From positions 62,001-126,000 of the forward strand of contig NC_013747.1 of assembly GCF_000025325.1 (NCBI RefSeq): a stretch of DNA of 64,000 nt, read 5' to 3'. Positions 54,080 to 61,807 of the stretch are shown here, one piece after another; within the stretch, counting starts at the first letter, position 1, and the number at the start of each line of letters is the position of its first letter. Below the pieces are notes generated by a model. The model was not told where the DNA came from and searched no databases. It saw only the letters and a list, made by a program, of their open reading frames with translations. The position numbers and the translations under genes are program-made. This DNA is from Haloterrigena turkmenica DSM 5511 (GTDB lineage: Archaea; Halobacteriota; Halobacteria; Halobacteriales; Natrialbaceae).

Positions 54080-55273
54080 ATGCGATCCCCGTTCAAACGC
54101 CGTCTCGAGGCGTGTCAACGCCGACTCGAGCGCACCGACGCCGCGCTGGCCGTCCTCGTTCCGGGCCCGAATCTCACCTACCTGACCGGCTTCGAGGAAT
54201 CACCGTCGGAGCGACACCTGCTGCTGTTCGTCCCGCAGGTCGGCGATCCGGTCGTCGTCGCGCCGGCGATGTACGACGCCCAGCTCCGGACGCTGCCGAT
54301 CGAAACGCTCGCGGTACGGCTGTGGGACGACGATGACGACCCGCTCGAGGAAATCGAGGCGGTGCTGGCGGAGCTACTGCCGGCGGACGACGAGCGATCC
54401 GGCTCGTCTCGGGACGACGCGCCGACGATTCTCGTCGACGACCGCATGTGGGCGACGTTCACACAGGACCTGCGGGAGTGCGCGCCGGCGGCGACGTTCG
54501 ACCTCGCCAGTCGTGTCCTCGAGGACCTCCGGATCCGGAAGGACGACGTCGAACTCGCGGCGCTCCGGCGGGCCGGCGAGATCGCGGACCGCGTCTCGCT
54601 CGAGATCCGTTCCCGTGGAACCGAGCTGGTCGGGCGAACGGAAGCGGAACTGGCGAACGAGATCGAGGGGCTGCTCGCCGAGTACGGCGGCGGCGAGCCG
54701 GCGTTCGAGACGATCGTTGCGTCGGGACCCAACGGCGCCCGACCCCACCACCACAGCGGCGACCGGGAGATCGAGCGCGGCGACCCGATCGTCCTGGATT
54801 TCGGGGCGTTCGTCGACGCCGACCTCGAGGACGGGACGGGCCGCTATCCCGGCGACCAGACGCGGACGATCGTCGTCGGCGACGAGCCCGCAGACGAGTA
54901 CGAGCGGTACGATCGGGTACACGAGGTCGTCCGCGAGGCCCAGCAGCTCGCCGTCGAGACCGTCGAACCCGGCGTGACGGCCGGCGCGGTCGATCGGGCG
55001 GCGCGATCGGTCATCGAGGACGCCGGCTACGGCGACGAATTCGTCCACCGAACCGGTCACGGCGTCGGCCTCGAGGTCCACGAACCGCCCTACATCGTCG
55101 CGGACAACGACCGCGAACTCGAGCCCGGGATGGTCTTCTCCGTCGAACCGGGGATCTACCTCGAGGGCGAGTTCGGCGTCCGGATCGAAGACCTGGTCGT
55201 CGTCACCGAGGACGGCGCTGAGCGGCTGAACGAGTCGTCCCGCGGGTGGGAGACCGGCGAAATCCACTCGTAG
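54080..55273 (+). CDS. M24-family Xaa-Pro aminopeptidase/dipeptidase
   Basis: The 397-residue protein has a creatinase-like N-terminal domain (MRSPFKRRLEACQRRLERTD, LAVLVPGPNLTYLTGFEESP) and a pita-bread catalytic domain. Metal ligands appear in order: IVLDFGAFVDADLEDGTGRYPGDQTRT region (two Asp), HRTGHGVGLEVHEPP (His), and VEPGIYLEGEFGVRIED (two Glu). Family role: cleavage of Xaa-Pro bonds in peptides in the cytoplasm. It is the last gene before origin B; two ORB-like sites lie right after its stop. Confidence 0.94.
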   Translation: MRSPFKRRLEACQRRLERTDAALAVLVPGPNLTYLTGFEESPSERHLLLFVPQVGDPVVVAPAMYDAQLRTLPIETLAVRLWDDDDDPLEEIEAVLAELLPADDERSGSSRDDAPTILVDDRMWATFTQDLRECAPAATFDLASRVLEDLRIRKDDVELAALRRAGEIADRVSLEIRSRGTELVGRTEAELANEIEGLLAEYGGGEPAFETIVASGPNGARPHHHSGDREIERGDPIVLDFGAFVDADLEDGTGRYPGDQTRTIVVGDEPADEYERYDRVHEVVREAQQLAVETVEPGVTAGAVDRAARSVIEDAGYGDEFVHRTGHGVGLEVHEPPYIVADNDRELEPGMVFSVEPGIYLEGEFGVRIEDLVVVTEDGAERLNESSRGWETGEIHS

Positions 55274-55277
55274 CAGC

Positions 55278-55344
55278 GGACACCGGGTTTCCGGTGAATC
55301 CACCGCCAAAAGACGCCGGAACGGACACCGGGCTTCCGGTGAAC
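55278..55344 (+). repeat. C-class ORB-like pair downstream of orc1/cdc6 (B)
   Basis: GGACACCGGGTTTCCGGTGA at 55278-55297 and GGACACCGGGCTTCCGGTGA at 55323-55342. They share TTCCGGTGAA with the C class but differ in the first half (ACACCGGG rather than ACACACCAC). The 45-bp spacing is regular. Confidence 0.7.
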
Positions 55345-55408
55345 GACCTCGAGAAAGAGCGAACGATTCCGCTCGTCGATCGCGAGGGTCGAGTCGAACA
55401 GCGGGGCA

Positions 55409-56614
55409 CTACGCGTCGTCGGTCTCGACGAGCACCTTCCGGACGACGTCCGGGTCCTCGAGCAGTTGGTGTTCGGTGTAGCTCCCCTCGGCGCTGCCGC
55501 CGCTCTGGCGGGACTGCTCGATGATGTCGAGGAAGGCGTGTTCCTTCAGGAGGTCGCGGACGCGGCGCAAGGAGAGCGTGTCCGACCCCTCCTGTCGACA
55601 GATCTCCTCGTAGACGTCGAAGATCTTAGTCGTTCGAAAGCCGTCCTCGTCGGGCGTGTTGAGCGCGAGGACCGCGAGAGCTTGCAGGACGTACCGAGAA
55701 TGGGGCGTCGAGCCCCGAATGAGTTCCCGGAACCGATCGGTCTCGGCGCGTTCGCGGGCCTGCACGACGTACTCCTCGCGAACCGTCTCGCTGCCGTTCG
55801 ATTGGGCGATCTCGCCGGCGTAGCGAAGGATGTCGATCGCCTTCCGCGCGTCGCCGTGTTCCCGTGCTGCGAGGGCGGCGGCTCGAGGGATGACCGAGGG
55901 CTCGAGGACGCCGTCCTTGAACGCGTCGCTGCGGGCCTGCATGATGTCCCGTAGCTGGTTGGCGTCGTAGGGCGGGAAGACGAACTCCCGCTCGCAGAGG
56001 CTGGACTTGACCCGCTCGTCCATTCGGTCTTTGTACTTGATCTTGTTGCTGATTCCGATGACGCCGATCTTGCAGTCATCGAGTTTGCCGGCCTCGCCCG
56101 CGCGCGAGAGTTGCATGAGGATGTCGTCGTCGTCGAGCTTATCGACCTCGTCCAAGATGATGAGGACGACCTCGTACTGGGAGTCCAGCACCGTCCAGAG
56201 GCGCTTATAGTAGGTCGACGTGCTGAGCCCCTTGTCGGGAATCTTGATATCGGTCCGCTCGGGATCGTTCAGCGAGTAGGCGATCGTCTGGACCGCCTGC
56301 GTCTCCGTGCTGTCCTGGGCGCAGTCGACGTAGGCGAACTCCGCGGTGACGCCCTCCTCCGTCGCGACGCGGACCAGCCGTTCGGAGATGTGTTTCGCAC
56401 AGAGAGACTTCCCCGTGCCCGTCTTCCCGTAGATGAGCAGGTTGCTCGGACTCTGCCCGAAGATCGCCGGGTTGACGGCGTTGGCGAGATCGGAGATCTC
56501 GTCGTCCCGGCCGACGATCCGCCCCTCCTCCGGGAGGTGATTGATCTCGAGCAGCTCCTTGTTCTCGAAGATCGGGTCGTCACGGGTAAACAGGTCGTCG
56601 CCGGAACTCGACAT
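55409..56614 (-). CDS. orc1/cdc6: Orc1/Cdc6 replication initiator (origin B)
   Basis: From ATG 56614 the protein is 401 residues. It has Walker A GKTGTGKSLCAKHI, Walker B VVLIILDEVDKLDDDDILMQ, sensor-1 IGVIGISNKIKYKDRMDERV and a sensor-2 region REHGDARKAIDILRYAGEIA. The C-terminal winged helix is SLRRVRDLLKEHAFLDIIEQ with GSAEGSYTEHQLLEDPDVVR. It is clearly diverged from the Orc at 40212-41438, so this is not a recent duplication. The five-codon longer start at 56629 is unlikely because it would overlap the ORB at the promoter. It should initiate at the C-class ORBs upstream. Confidence 0.96.
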   Translation of the reverse strand: MSSSGDDLFTRDDPIFENKELLEINHLPEEGRIVGRDDEISDLANAVNPAIFGQSPSNLLIYGKTGTGKSLCAKHISERLVRVATEEGVTAEFAYVDCAQDSTETQAVQTIAYSLNDPERTDIKIPDKGLSTSTYYKRLWTVLDSQYEVVLIILDEVDKLDDDDILMQLSRAGEAGKLDDCKIGVIGISNKIKYKDRMDERVKSSLCEREFVFPPYDANQLRDIMQARSDAFKDGVLEPSVIPRAAALAAREHGDARKAIDILRYAGEIAQSNGSETVREEYVVQARERAETDRFRELIRGSTPHSRYVLQALAVLALNTPDEDGFRTTKIFDVYEEICRQEGSDTLSLRRVRDLLKEHAFLDIIEQSRQSGGSAEGSYTEHQLLEDPDVVRKVLVETDDA

Positions 56615-56622
56615 GATCGTAG

Positions 56623-56655
56623 ACACCACGTTTCCGGTGAAACGTCTTTATTGTT
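56623..56655 (-). promoter_or_regulatory. orc1/cdc6 (B) promoter overlapped by a C-class ORB
   Basis: ACACCACGTTTCCGGTGAAA (56623-56642) starts 9 bases before the ATG. The TATA-like CAATAAAG (minus strand, about 56646-56653) lies just behind it. The ORB would therefore cover the transcription start, a classic arrangement for initiator autorepression. Confidence 0.7.
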
Positions 56656-56762
56656 TGGACTCGAGGTGGCTCCGTCGCTCATAACGGTGAATTACGGGGA
56701 GAAGAGAGGGTTTTGAGCGAATATATAATAATTGGGGTAGCGGAATTGGCGGGAGAAGACAC

Positions 56763-56788
56763 ACACACCACGTTTCCGGTGAAAGGGG
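56763..56788 (+). repeat. C-class ORB
   Basis: ACACACCACGTTTCCGGTGA then AAGGGG, including a short G-string. Same direction as the promoter ORB. A partial copy, ATTTCCGGTGAAAG, is at 57141-57154. Confidence 0.9.
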
Positions 56789-57179
56789 AAAATCGGGGGA
56801 TGGGGGTTCCAGTTGAAACGGGGGTTATTTCATCGGAAACCCGGAGTGGTGTCGAACTCATGGCGGACAGGAGTCGACTAGAGTAGTCACTATATCGGGG
56901 TAGTAGCGGAAGTACAGCCGCTATGTAGGGAGTATCGGGTAGTCGCTACTCTCGTTACGCTTGCATTTGTGGAACTCTCCGATCGTGACGTTCTCTCGAG
57001 TCAGATCACTGGTTCTCGATGTGACTCGAGAAAGGACCAAGAAGGGTAGACACGAGTAGGCAGTCGAAACCATCCATAGGAAGGGTTCTATCGACGCTTC
57101 AGAGAAATCTTCCGTGGCAGAGGGAGAGAGCGACAGAAGGATTTCCGGTGAAAGAGTTGTTGCCGACTCACGTCGGCTT

Positions 57180-57410
57180 CCTTTTTTGGTTCTACTCAAT
57201 GGACTTTTTGCCGTGTAGTATTTTATATCTAATGATAAAGCGAGGAGAAACTCTAGGATTAGAGAACCACTCAATGGGAATTAAGAATATTGTCTGGAAA
57301 CGGTTCTGTGTGGGTTTTCTTCTATGGAGATGGATTAATACTGTCGAGATGGCAATCTTCTCTCTCGTTATCGGTGTTTTCTCTTTCCAGAAATCGCTGC
57401 AGTTCTGAGT
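57180..57410. other. AT-rich candidate unwinding element of origin B
   Basis: Between the direct ORBs (56623-57154) and the inverted ORBs (from 57434) the sequence drops sharply in GC, with TATTTTATATCTAATGATAA near 57218-57237 and many A/T runs. The 86-codon open frame across it is low in acidic residues and rich in Phe/Ile/Lys, so I treat it as non-coding. Confidence 0.75.
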
Positions 57411-57433
57411 CCGGTCCCCCTCCTTCGGACCCC

Positions 57434-57890
57434 GTTTCACCGGAAACGTGGTGTGTGTGTCTTCGCTCTCCCTCCCACCCCACCCCCCCTCTCACCCTGT
57501 TTCACCGGAAACGTGGTGTGCGCGCGCTAGCAACAGGACCTGTCGTCACGGATCGCCGCTGTTCACGTTTCCGATCCGTAATCCGAAGCAATACGCATCC
57601 TTGAACGACCCAATCGATCCGAGCCAGTTCGAGCCGGGTCGGTTCGAGCCGCGATGTCACTACTTAATTGGATATCAATCTCCGCTACTCACGCATTCAC
57701 CGGAAACGTGGTGTGTTCGTGGAGTGGATGGCGCGACCGACCGTCCGTTTGCCTCTCCACGATCGTCTCCCGTCGCATCGTCCGTATTCACCGGAAACAT
57801 GGTGTGTCTCTGCGAGGCTGACCACGGCGCGACACCGCACCGAGAGTCAACGGTTCAGCGACGTGTAATTTCACCGGAAACGTGGTGTGT
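57434..57890 (-). repeat. Five inverted C-class ORBs of origin B
   Basis: Sites at 57434-57458, 57499-57520, 57695-57717, 57786-57808 and 57868-57890 all read TTCACCGGAAACGTGGTGTG (one has ACATGG in place of ACGTGG). They are the reverse complement of the ORBs on the orc side, and flank the AT-rich core on its right. Confidence 0.92.
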
Positions 57891-57947
57891 GGGCTATCGA
57901 GCGGCGACTACTCGCGTCGGGACGTCGGTCGACGCCGCCGCCGTCGT

Positions 57948-58124
57948 TCAGTAGTAATAGAGTTCGAGTTCGTGACCGCAGTTCCGACACGCCGTCTCCC
58001 GACCCTGGAGACGGTTCGTAGTGTGATCGTCGTGGATTCCCGGCCCCGGTGGGACGGATGCGTCGACCGTTGCCTCACACTCGGGACAACCGATACGCAT
58101 CTCTGAGCGGTCTGATTGCGACAT
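57948..58124 (-). CDS. Small zinc-ribbon protein (58 residues)
   Basis: Minus-strand frame from ATG 58124 to TGA 57948-57950 encodes MSQSDRSEMRIGCPECEATV, DASVPPGPGIHDDHTTNRLQ and GRETACRNCGHELELYYY. The CPEC and CRNC pairs form a zinc ribbon with a tyrosine-rich end. A TATA-like GGTATAACTATG (minus strand, about 58152-58163) lies 28-39 bases upstream. The gene sits directly beside the ORBs of origin B. Its function is unknown. Confidence 0.8.
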   Translation of the reverse strand: MSQSDRSEMRIGCPECEATVDASVPPGPGIHDDHTTNRLQGRETACRNCGHELELYYY

Positions 58125-58272
58125 AGCTCTGGATTTGGGGGGAATTCCGCATAGTTATACCACCCATATACGATTTCAGCGTCGGATTTGAATCGTTTCA
58201 CCGGTGTAGGATCGAATTTACACGAAATGAACGGTTCGGAACGGATCGCAGTCGGTCCGTCAGCCGATCGCG

Positions 58273-59388
58273 TCAGGACACGGTATACCGCACGTCGTCG
58301 AAGTCGAAAAACGCGGTTTCGTAGCCGTCGTGGCGCGCCACCTGCGGCGGTCGGTCGACGGCGACGGTGAGTTCGTCACCGCTCTCGAGGGCCTCGAGAT
58401 CGAGTCCGTAGTGGTGGCCAAACTCGGGATCGATCGTCTCTGCGAGCGACTCACCCTCGAGGACGGTCGTTCCGTCGCGCTCGACCGTAGCGCGCAGCGT
58501 CGCGGACGGGAGGCTCACGTCGTTGTACGGCGTTCGGGGACAGACGACGAGATAGTCGCCGTCGCCGGCCACCCGTTCGGCGCTCGCCCGGATCGCGGTG
58601 ATCTTCGCGTCCGCGCTGCGTTCGGTTCCGAGCCGGTCGCCGGGAAGCTCCGCGACCGGCGGCCCGTCGGATGTCGGGGCGTGTCCGGGTTCGCCGTCGC
58701 CGTGCCCGCCATCCCCGTGCCCGTCGTGTCCACTGGGGTCCATCAGTGTGTGGGCCTCGCGGGCGCCCCGCCGCTCCTCGTCGACCATGTTGAACTCGAG
58801 GTCGTGGATGTCCGAGCGCTCGAACTCGAACTCGACCTCGAGCGTGCTCGTCTCCTCGAACCGACCCTCGAACGCGCCGGTTCGGTCGGTCGTGACCGGA
58901 CCGACCCGGACGCGGGCGGTGTAGGCGCCTTCTTCGGGGAGCGTGACGTTGTCGCCGTAGTGGGTCCCCATCCGCTGGGAGAGCATCGACCACGGCGTCA
59001 GCTGCTCGACGACCTCGCCGTCCTCACGCTGGAGTTCGAGGTCGGTATTCACCGGAAGGATGGTGTCCGTTTCCTCGTCCCAGACGGTCAGCATGAGGTG
59101 CATGCTGTCGTCGGTGTCCACGTCGACCCGCTGGGTGTCGCCGGAGACAGTCCAGAACCGGTGGGGGATCGTATAGGAGAGTTCGACGGCGTACTCGCCG
59201 TCGCTCGCGCGACCGTAGTGGCCCATCTCCTCTTTGCCCGCGGGCAGATAGACCGCGTCGGGGCGATCCTCCACGAGCGGCGGGTTGTCCCAGGCCGACT
59301 CCTCTTCGAAACCCAGACGCTCGAGACAGCCGGCGATAGCGGCGGTGCCGGCGACGGCCGTACCACGGAGAAAGGCCCGACGGTTCAT
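58273..59388 (-). CDS. Tat lipoprotein of the iron-transporter (Tp34/P19-like) type
   Basis: From ATG 59388 the product is 371 residues. The signal MNRRAFLRGTAVAGTAAIAG followed by C is a Tat signal plus lipobox. The body has AVELSYTIPHRFWTVSGDTQ, DDSMHLMLTVWDEETDTILP, PWSMLSQRMGTHYGDNVTLP and YTARVRVGPVTTDRTGAFEG, which match the Fe2+-binding periplasmic Tp34/P19-like family; a His/Gly-rich stretch (HDGHGDGGHGDGEPGHAP) may bind metal. The C-terminal 120 residues are a second beta domain (DYLVVCPRTPYNDVSLPSAT). It is divergent from the Sco1 operon, suggesting linked metal and redox handling. Metal identity is inference. Confidence 0.85.
   Translation of the reverse strand: MNRRAFLRGTAVAGTAAIAGCLERLGFEEESAWDNPPLVEDRPDAVYLPAGKEEMGHYGRASDGEYAVELSYTIPHRFWTVSGDTQRVDVDTDDSMHLMLTVWDEETDTILPVNTDLELQREDGEVVEQLTPWSMLSQRMGTHYGDNVTLPEEGAYTARVRVGPVTTDRTGAFEGRFEETSTLEVEFEFERSDIHDLEFNMVDEERRGAREAHTLMDPSGHDGHGDGGHGDGEPGHAPTSDGPPVAELPGDRLGTERSADAKITAIRASAERVAGDGDYLVVCPRTPYNDVSLPSATLRATVERDGTTVLEGESLAETIDPEFGHHYGLDLEALESGDELTVAVDRPPQVARHDGYETAFFDFDDVRYTVS
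59047..59069 (-). repeat. ORB-like sequence inside the iron-transporter gene
   Basis: ATTCACCGGAAGGATGGTGT then CCG, which matches the C-class ORB in about 18 of the first 20 positions. It lies 1.2 kb outside origin B, within coding sequence. It may be chance or a remote initiator-binding site. Confidence 0.4.
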
Positions 59389-59666
59389 TGGTCCCGTCTT
59401 GGGGTAGCAGCGACAAAACCCCTGTTGGTTCACCGCTCGAATCGCGGGATTCGAGGCTTTTCGACGGCACATCACCCTCACTTATTGTTTCATACGCGCG
59501 TATCGGTCGGCTCGTCAGCGTCGTCCGCGGTATCGATCAGCCCGTCGGCGTCGGTCGATCCGCCGCCGGCGTGTCGCGTTGATCCGTGTCCATCCGCGCG
59601 TCGTCGTGCGCCGTATTCGGTGAGTGAACCAACGAACCTTTGATTGCGCGCTGCTACGTCCCTCGT
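59389..59666. promoter_or_regulatory. Divergent promoter region, iron-transporter gene and Sco1 operon
   Basis: The 278-base gap separates the two divergent starts. TTATTGTTTCATACGCG near 59480-59496 is the most AT-rich spot. GTGAACCAACGAACCTTTGA at about 59621-59640 precedes the Sco1 start. No gene seen. Confidence 0.4.
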
Positions 59667-60473
59667 ATGGAACGGCGGACATATCTCGGGTCACTCGGAG
59701 TCGCAGGTTTCGCGGGTATCGCCGGCTGTCTCAACAGTTTGGGTCTCGGAGACAGCAACACGGCCCTCCAACCGGCCGACGATCATCCGTCCGATCCCAG
59801 CTATCCGAGCCACGGTGATGAGTTCCCGTCGTTTTCGATCCCCGACCCGGTCGCCGGAACGACCGTCTCGCTCGAGGACTTCGTCGGCGAGCGCTCCTTC
59901 CTGCTGACGTACTTCTACACCTCGTGTCCGGACGGCGTCTGTCCGGCGCTGTTGACGCGACTGCAGTGGGTCCAGGAAGACGCCGCCGACCGCGACTACG
60001 CGGACGATATCGCCCTGCTCGCGTTCACGTTCGATCCCGAAAACGACACCGCCGAGGCGTTGAAAGACCACGCCGAGGGACAACACCTCGACTACGAGGC
60101 CGACAACTTCCACTTCCTCCGCCCCGAGACTAACAAGGAGGCGAAACAGATCATGGAAGAGAAGTTCGGCATGCCAATCACGACCGCCGACGAAGCGGAC
60201 GACGGCAACGAAAGCTCCGAGGACGACAGTCATGACGGCAACGAGAGTCACGACGACGGCGGCCACAGCGGCAATGAGAGCCACGACGGCAACGAGAGCC
60301 ACGGCGACGGCGCCCACGCCGGTCACACTCAAATCATCCACAGCAAACGGATCACGCTCGTCAACGAGGACGGCTACGTCGAGCGCGCCTATCCGAAAGC
60401 CGTCCAGTCCGAAATGGCTGTGACCAAGGACCAACTCCTCGAGGACGTCGGTACGGTCGTCGGGGTGGAGTGA
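59667..60473 (+). CDS. Sco1/SenC-family copper/redox lipoprotein with His-rich insertion
   Basis: The 268-residue protein has a lipobox (GFAGIAGC at about residue 21) and the thioredoxin-like Sco fold: FPSFSIPDPVAGTTVSLEDF, YFYTSCPDGVCPALLTRLQW with Cu-binding Cys-x4-Cys, and the later His in IIHSKRITLVNEDG. An insertion at about 178-225 is rich in His, Asp, Gly and Asn-Glu-Ser (DDSHDGNESHDDGGHSGNES), a possible metal store with N-glycosylation sites. Sco proteins load copper into cytochrome oxidase CuA. It overlaps the next gene if the GTG start of the latter is used. Confidence 0.92.
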   Translation: MERRTYLGSLGVAGFAGIAGCLNSLGLGDSNTALQPADDHPSDPSYPSHGDEFPSFSIPDPVAGTTVSLEDFVGERSFLLTYFYTSCPDGVCPALLTRLQWVQEDAADRDYADDIALLAFTFDPENDTAEALKDHAEGQHLDYEADNFHFLRPETNKEAKQIMEEKFGMPITTADEADDGNESSEDDSHDGNESHDDGGHSGNESHDGNESHGDGAHAGHTQIIHSKRITLVNEDGYVERAYPKAVQSEMAVTKDQLLEDVGTVVGVE

Positions 60474-60475
60474 GG

Positions 60476-61030
60476 ATGCGCCGGCGAGAACTCCTCGCTG
60501 GGCTGGGTAGCGCGGGCGTAGTCGTCGGTGGCGGCGCCGCCGCGGTGTACGGACTCCCGTCGGTCGATCGCCTCCTCGACGAGAACGAGGACGACTCGCG
60601 CGAGCCGATCGAGATCGAGACGATCGACGCGCCCGGGAGCGACGCCGGAACGGTTCCGATCCCCGACCTGGGTCGCGTGACGTTCGTCGATTTCTTCGGC
60701 ACCTGGTGTGGCCCCTGTATCGAACAGATGCCCGCGCTCGGCGAGGCCGCCGCGCAGTTCGGCGACGAAGTCCTGTTCTGTTCGGTCACCAACGAGTCGA
60801 TCTCCGAGGCGGAGCTCGCCGACTGGTGGGACGAGCACGGCGGGAGCTGGACGGTGGGTATCGATCCCGCGGCCGAACTCTCCTCGGAATATCCCGGTGG
60901 CGTGCCCCGGGCCGTCGCCATCGATGACGGAGGATCGGTTCAGTGGTCGAGTACGGGGACCAAGAGCGCCGACGAACTCGTCGCCGGGATCGAACAGGCG
61001 ATCGCGGAAAGCGACGTCGAATCGGCATGA
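60476..61030 (+). CDS. TlpA/ResA-like thioredoxin, Tat-exported
   Basis: The 184-residue product starts with RRRELLAGLGSAGVVVGGGA, a Tat-like signal, then VTFVDFFGTWCGPCIEQMPA with the CGPC redox pair. SWTVGIDPAAELSSEYPGGV with the cis-proline GGVPRAVAI follows. This is a membrane- or cell-surface thioredoxin. A GTG at 60470 would overlap the Sco1 stop (GTGA); I chose ATG 60476. It is between Sco1 and CcdA, which fits a pathway reducing Sco1 or apocytochrome cysteines outside the cell membrane. Confidence 0.92.
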   Translation: MRRRELLAGLGSAGVVVGGGAAAVYGLPSVDRLLDENEDDSREPIEIETIDAPGSDAGTVPIPDLGRVTFVDFFGTWCGPCIEQMPALGEAAAQFGDEVLFCSVTNESISEAELADWWDEHGGSWTVGIDPAAELSSEYPGGVPRAVAIDDGGSVQWSSTGTKSADELVAGIEQAIAESDVESA

Positions 61031-61704
61031 TTCCCGACGCGTCGCTGCTCACGCCGATCGCCTTCGCGCTGACCGCCGGGATCGCGACGTTCTTCTCGCC
61101 GTGTTCGTACCCTCTCTTGCCGGGCTACGTCGGGTTCTACGTGAGTCAGACGGAGGACGACGAGGCCTCCCTTTCCGGTGCGCTCGGTCGCGGTCTCGTC
61201 GCCGGAGTCGGTGTCCTCGGGACGTTCGCTGCGCTTCTGGTCGCCGCCTACTGGATCGGCCACTCGAGGCTCTCGGGGATCGTCCTCTTCGAACCGATCG
61301 TCGGCGCGATCCTGATCGCGTTCGGCGCGTTGATCGTCCTCGATCGGGCGCCCTCGCTTTCGGTGGCGTTACCCAAACGCCGCTCGAGCGTGCTCGGGTT
61401 CGCGGTCTTCGGCGCGGGCTACGCGCTGGCAGCGGCGGGCTGTGTGGCGCCGCTGTTTATCGGCGTCGTCGCGCAGGCGCTCTCGCTTCCGCCGTTCGAG
61501 GCGGCGCTCATCGTCGGCACCTACATCGGCAGCGTCGTCGTGTTGATGGTCTCGCTGACCGTCGCGACGGGAATGGGACTGGTCGCGGGCGCCGGTCGAC
61601 TGGCCGCCCACAGTCGGCTCCTCGAGCGACTCGCGGGCGTCGTCATGATCGTCGCCGGAGTCGGCCAGCTGTACCTCGCCGTCGTTGTCCTCGACGTCAT
61701 CTGA
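61027..61704 (+). CDS. ccdA: CcdA/DsbD-like thiol-disulfide membrane transporter
   Basis: The 225-residue protein has six membrane helices. The two conserved Cys lie in FFSPCSYPLLPG (helix 1) and AAAGCVAPLFIGVVA (helix 4), the CcdA hallmark. It carries electrons from cytoplasmic thioredoxin to outward-facing thioredoxins such as the adjacent TlpA-like protein. ATGA overlap with the previous stop makes a Sco1-TlpA-CcdA operon. Confidence 0.94.
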   Translation: MIPDASLLTPIAFALTAGIATFFSPCSYPLLPGYVGFYVSQTEDDEASLSGALGRGLVAGVGVLGTFAALLVAAYWIGHSRLSGIVLFEPIVGAILIAFGALIVLDRAPSLSVALPKRRSSVLGFAVFGAGYALAAAGCVAPLFIGVVAQALSLPPFEAALIVGTYIGSVVVLMVSLTVATGMGLVAGAGRLAAHSRLLERLAGVVMIVAGVGQLYLAVVVLDVI

Positions 61705-61807
61705 TCGTCGGCGGGGTGGTTCCCCAGTCGCAGCCGTGCTCCGTGACTCGGATGCCATTCACACGCAAGGCGAGCCGTCGTTGCGCTCGTGCCCGTACGC
61801 GGGGAGG

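Noticed and set aside
55409-56614. Recent duplication of the two intact orc genes
   Set aside because: The proteins share motifs but differ strongly throughout and their ORBs differ, so they are old paralogues or separately acquired.
57148-57408. 86-codon open frame in the AT-rich core of origin B
   Set aside because: Phe/Ile/Lys-rich, few acidic residues, no ribosome-binding site, and it lies exactly where an unwinding element is expected.
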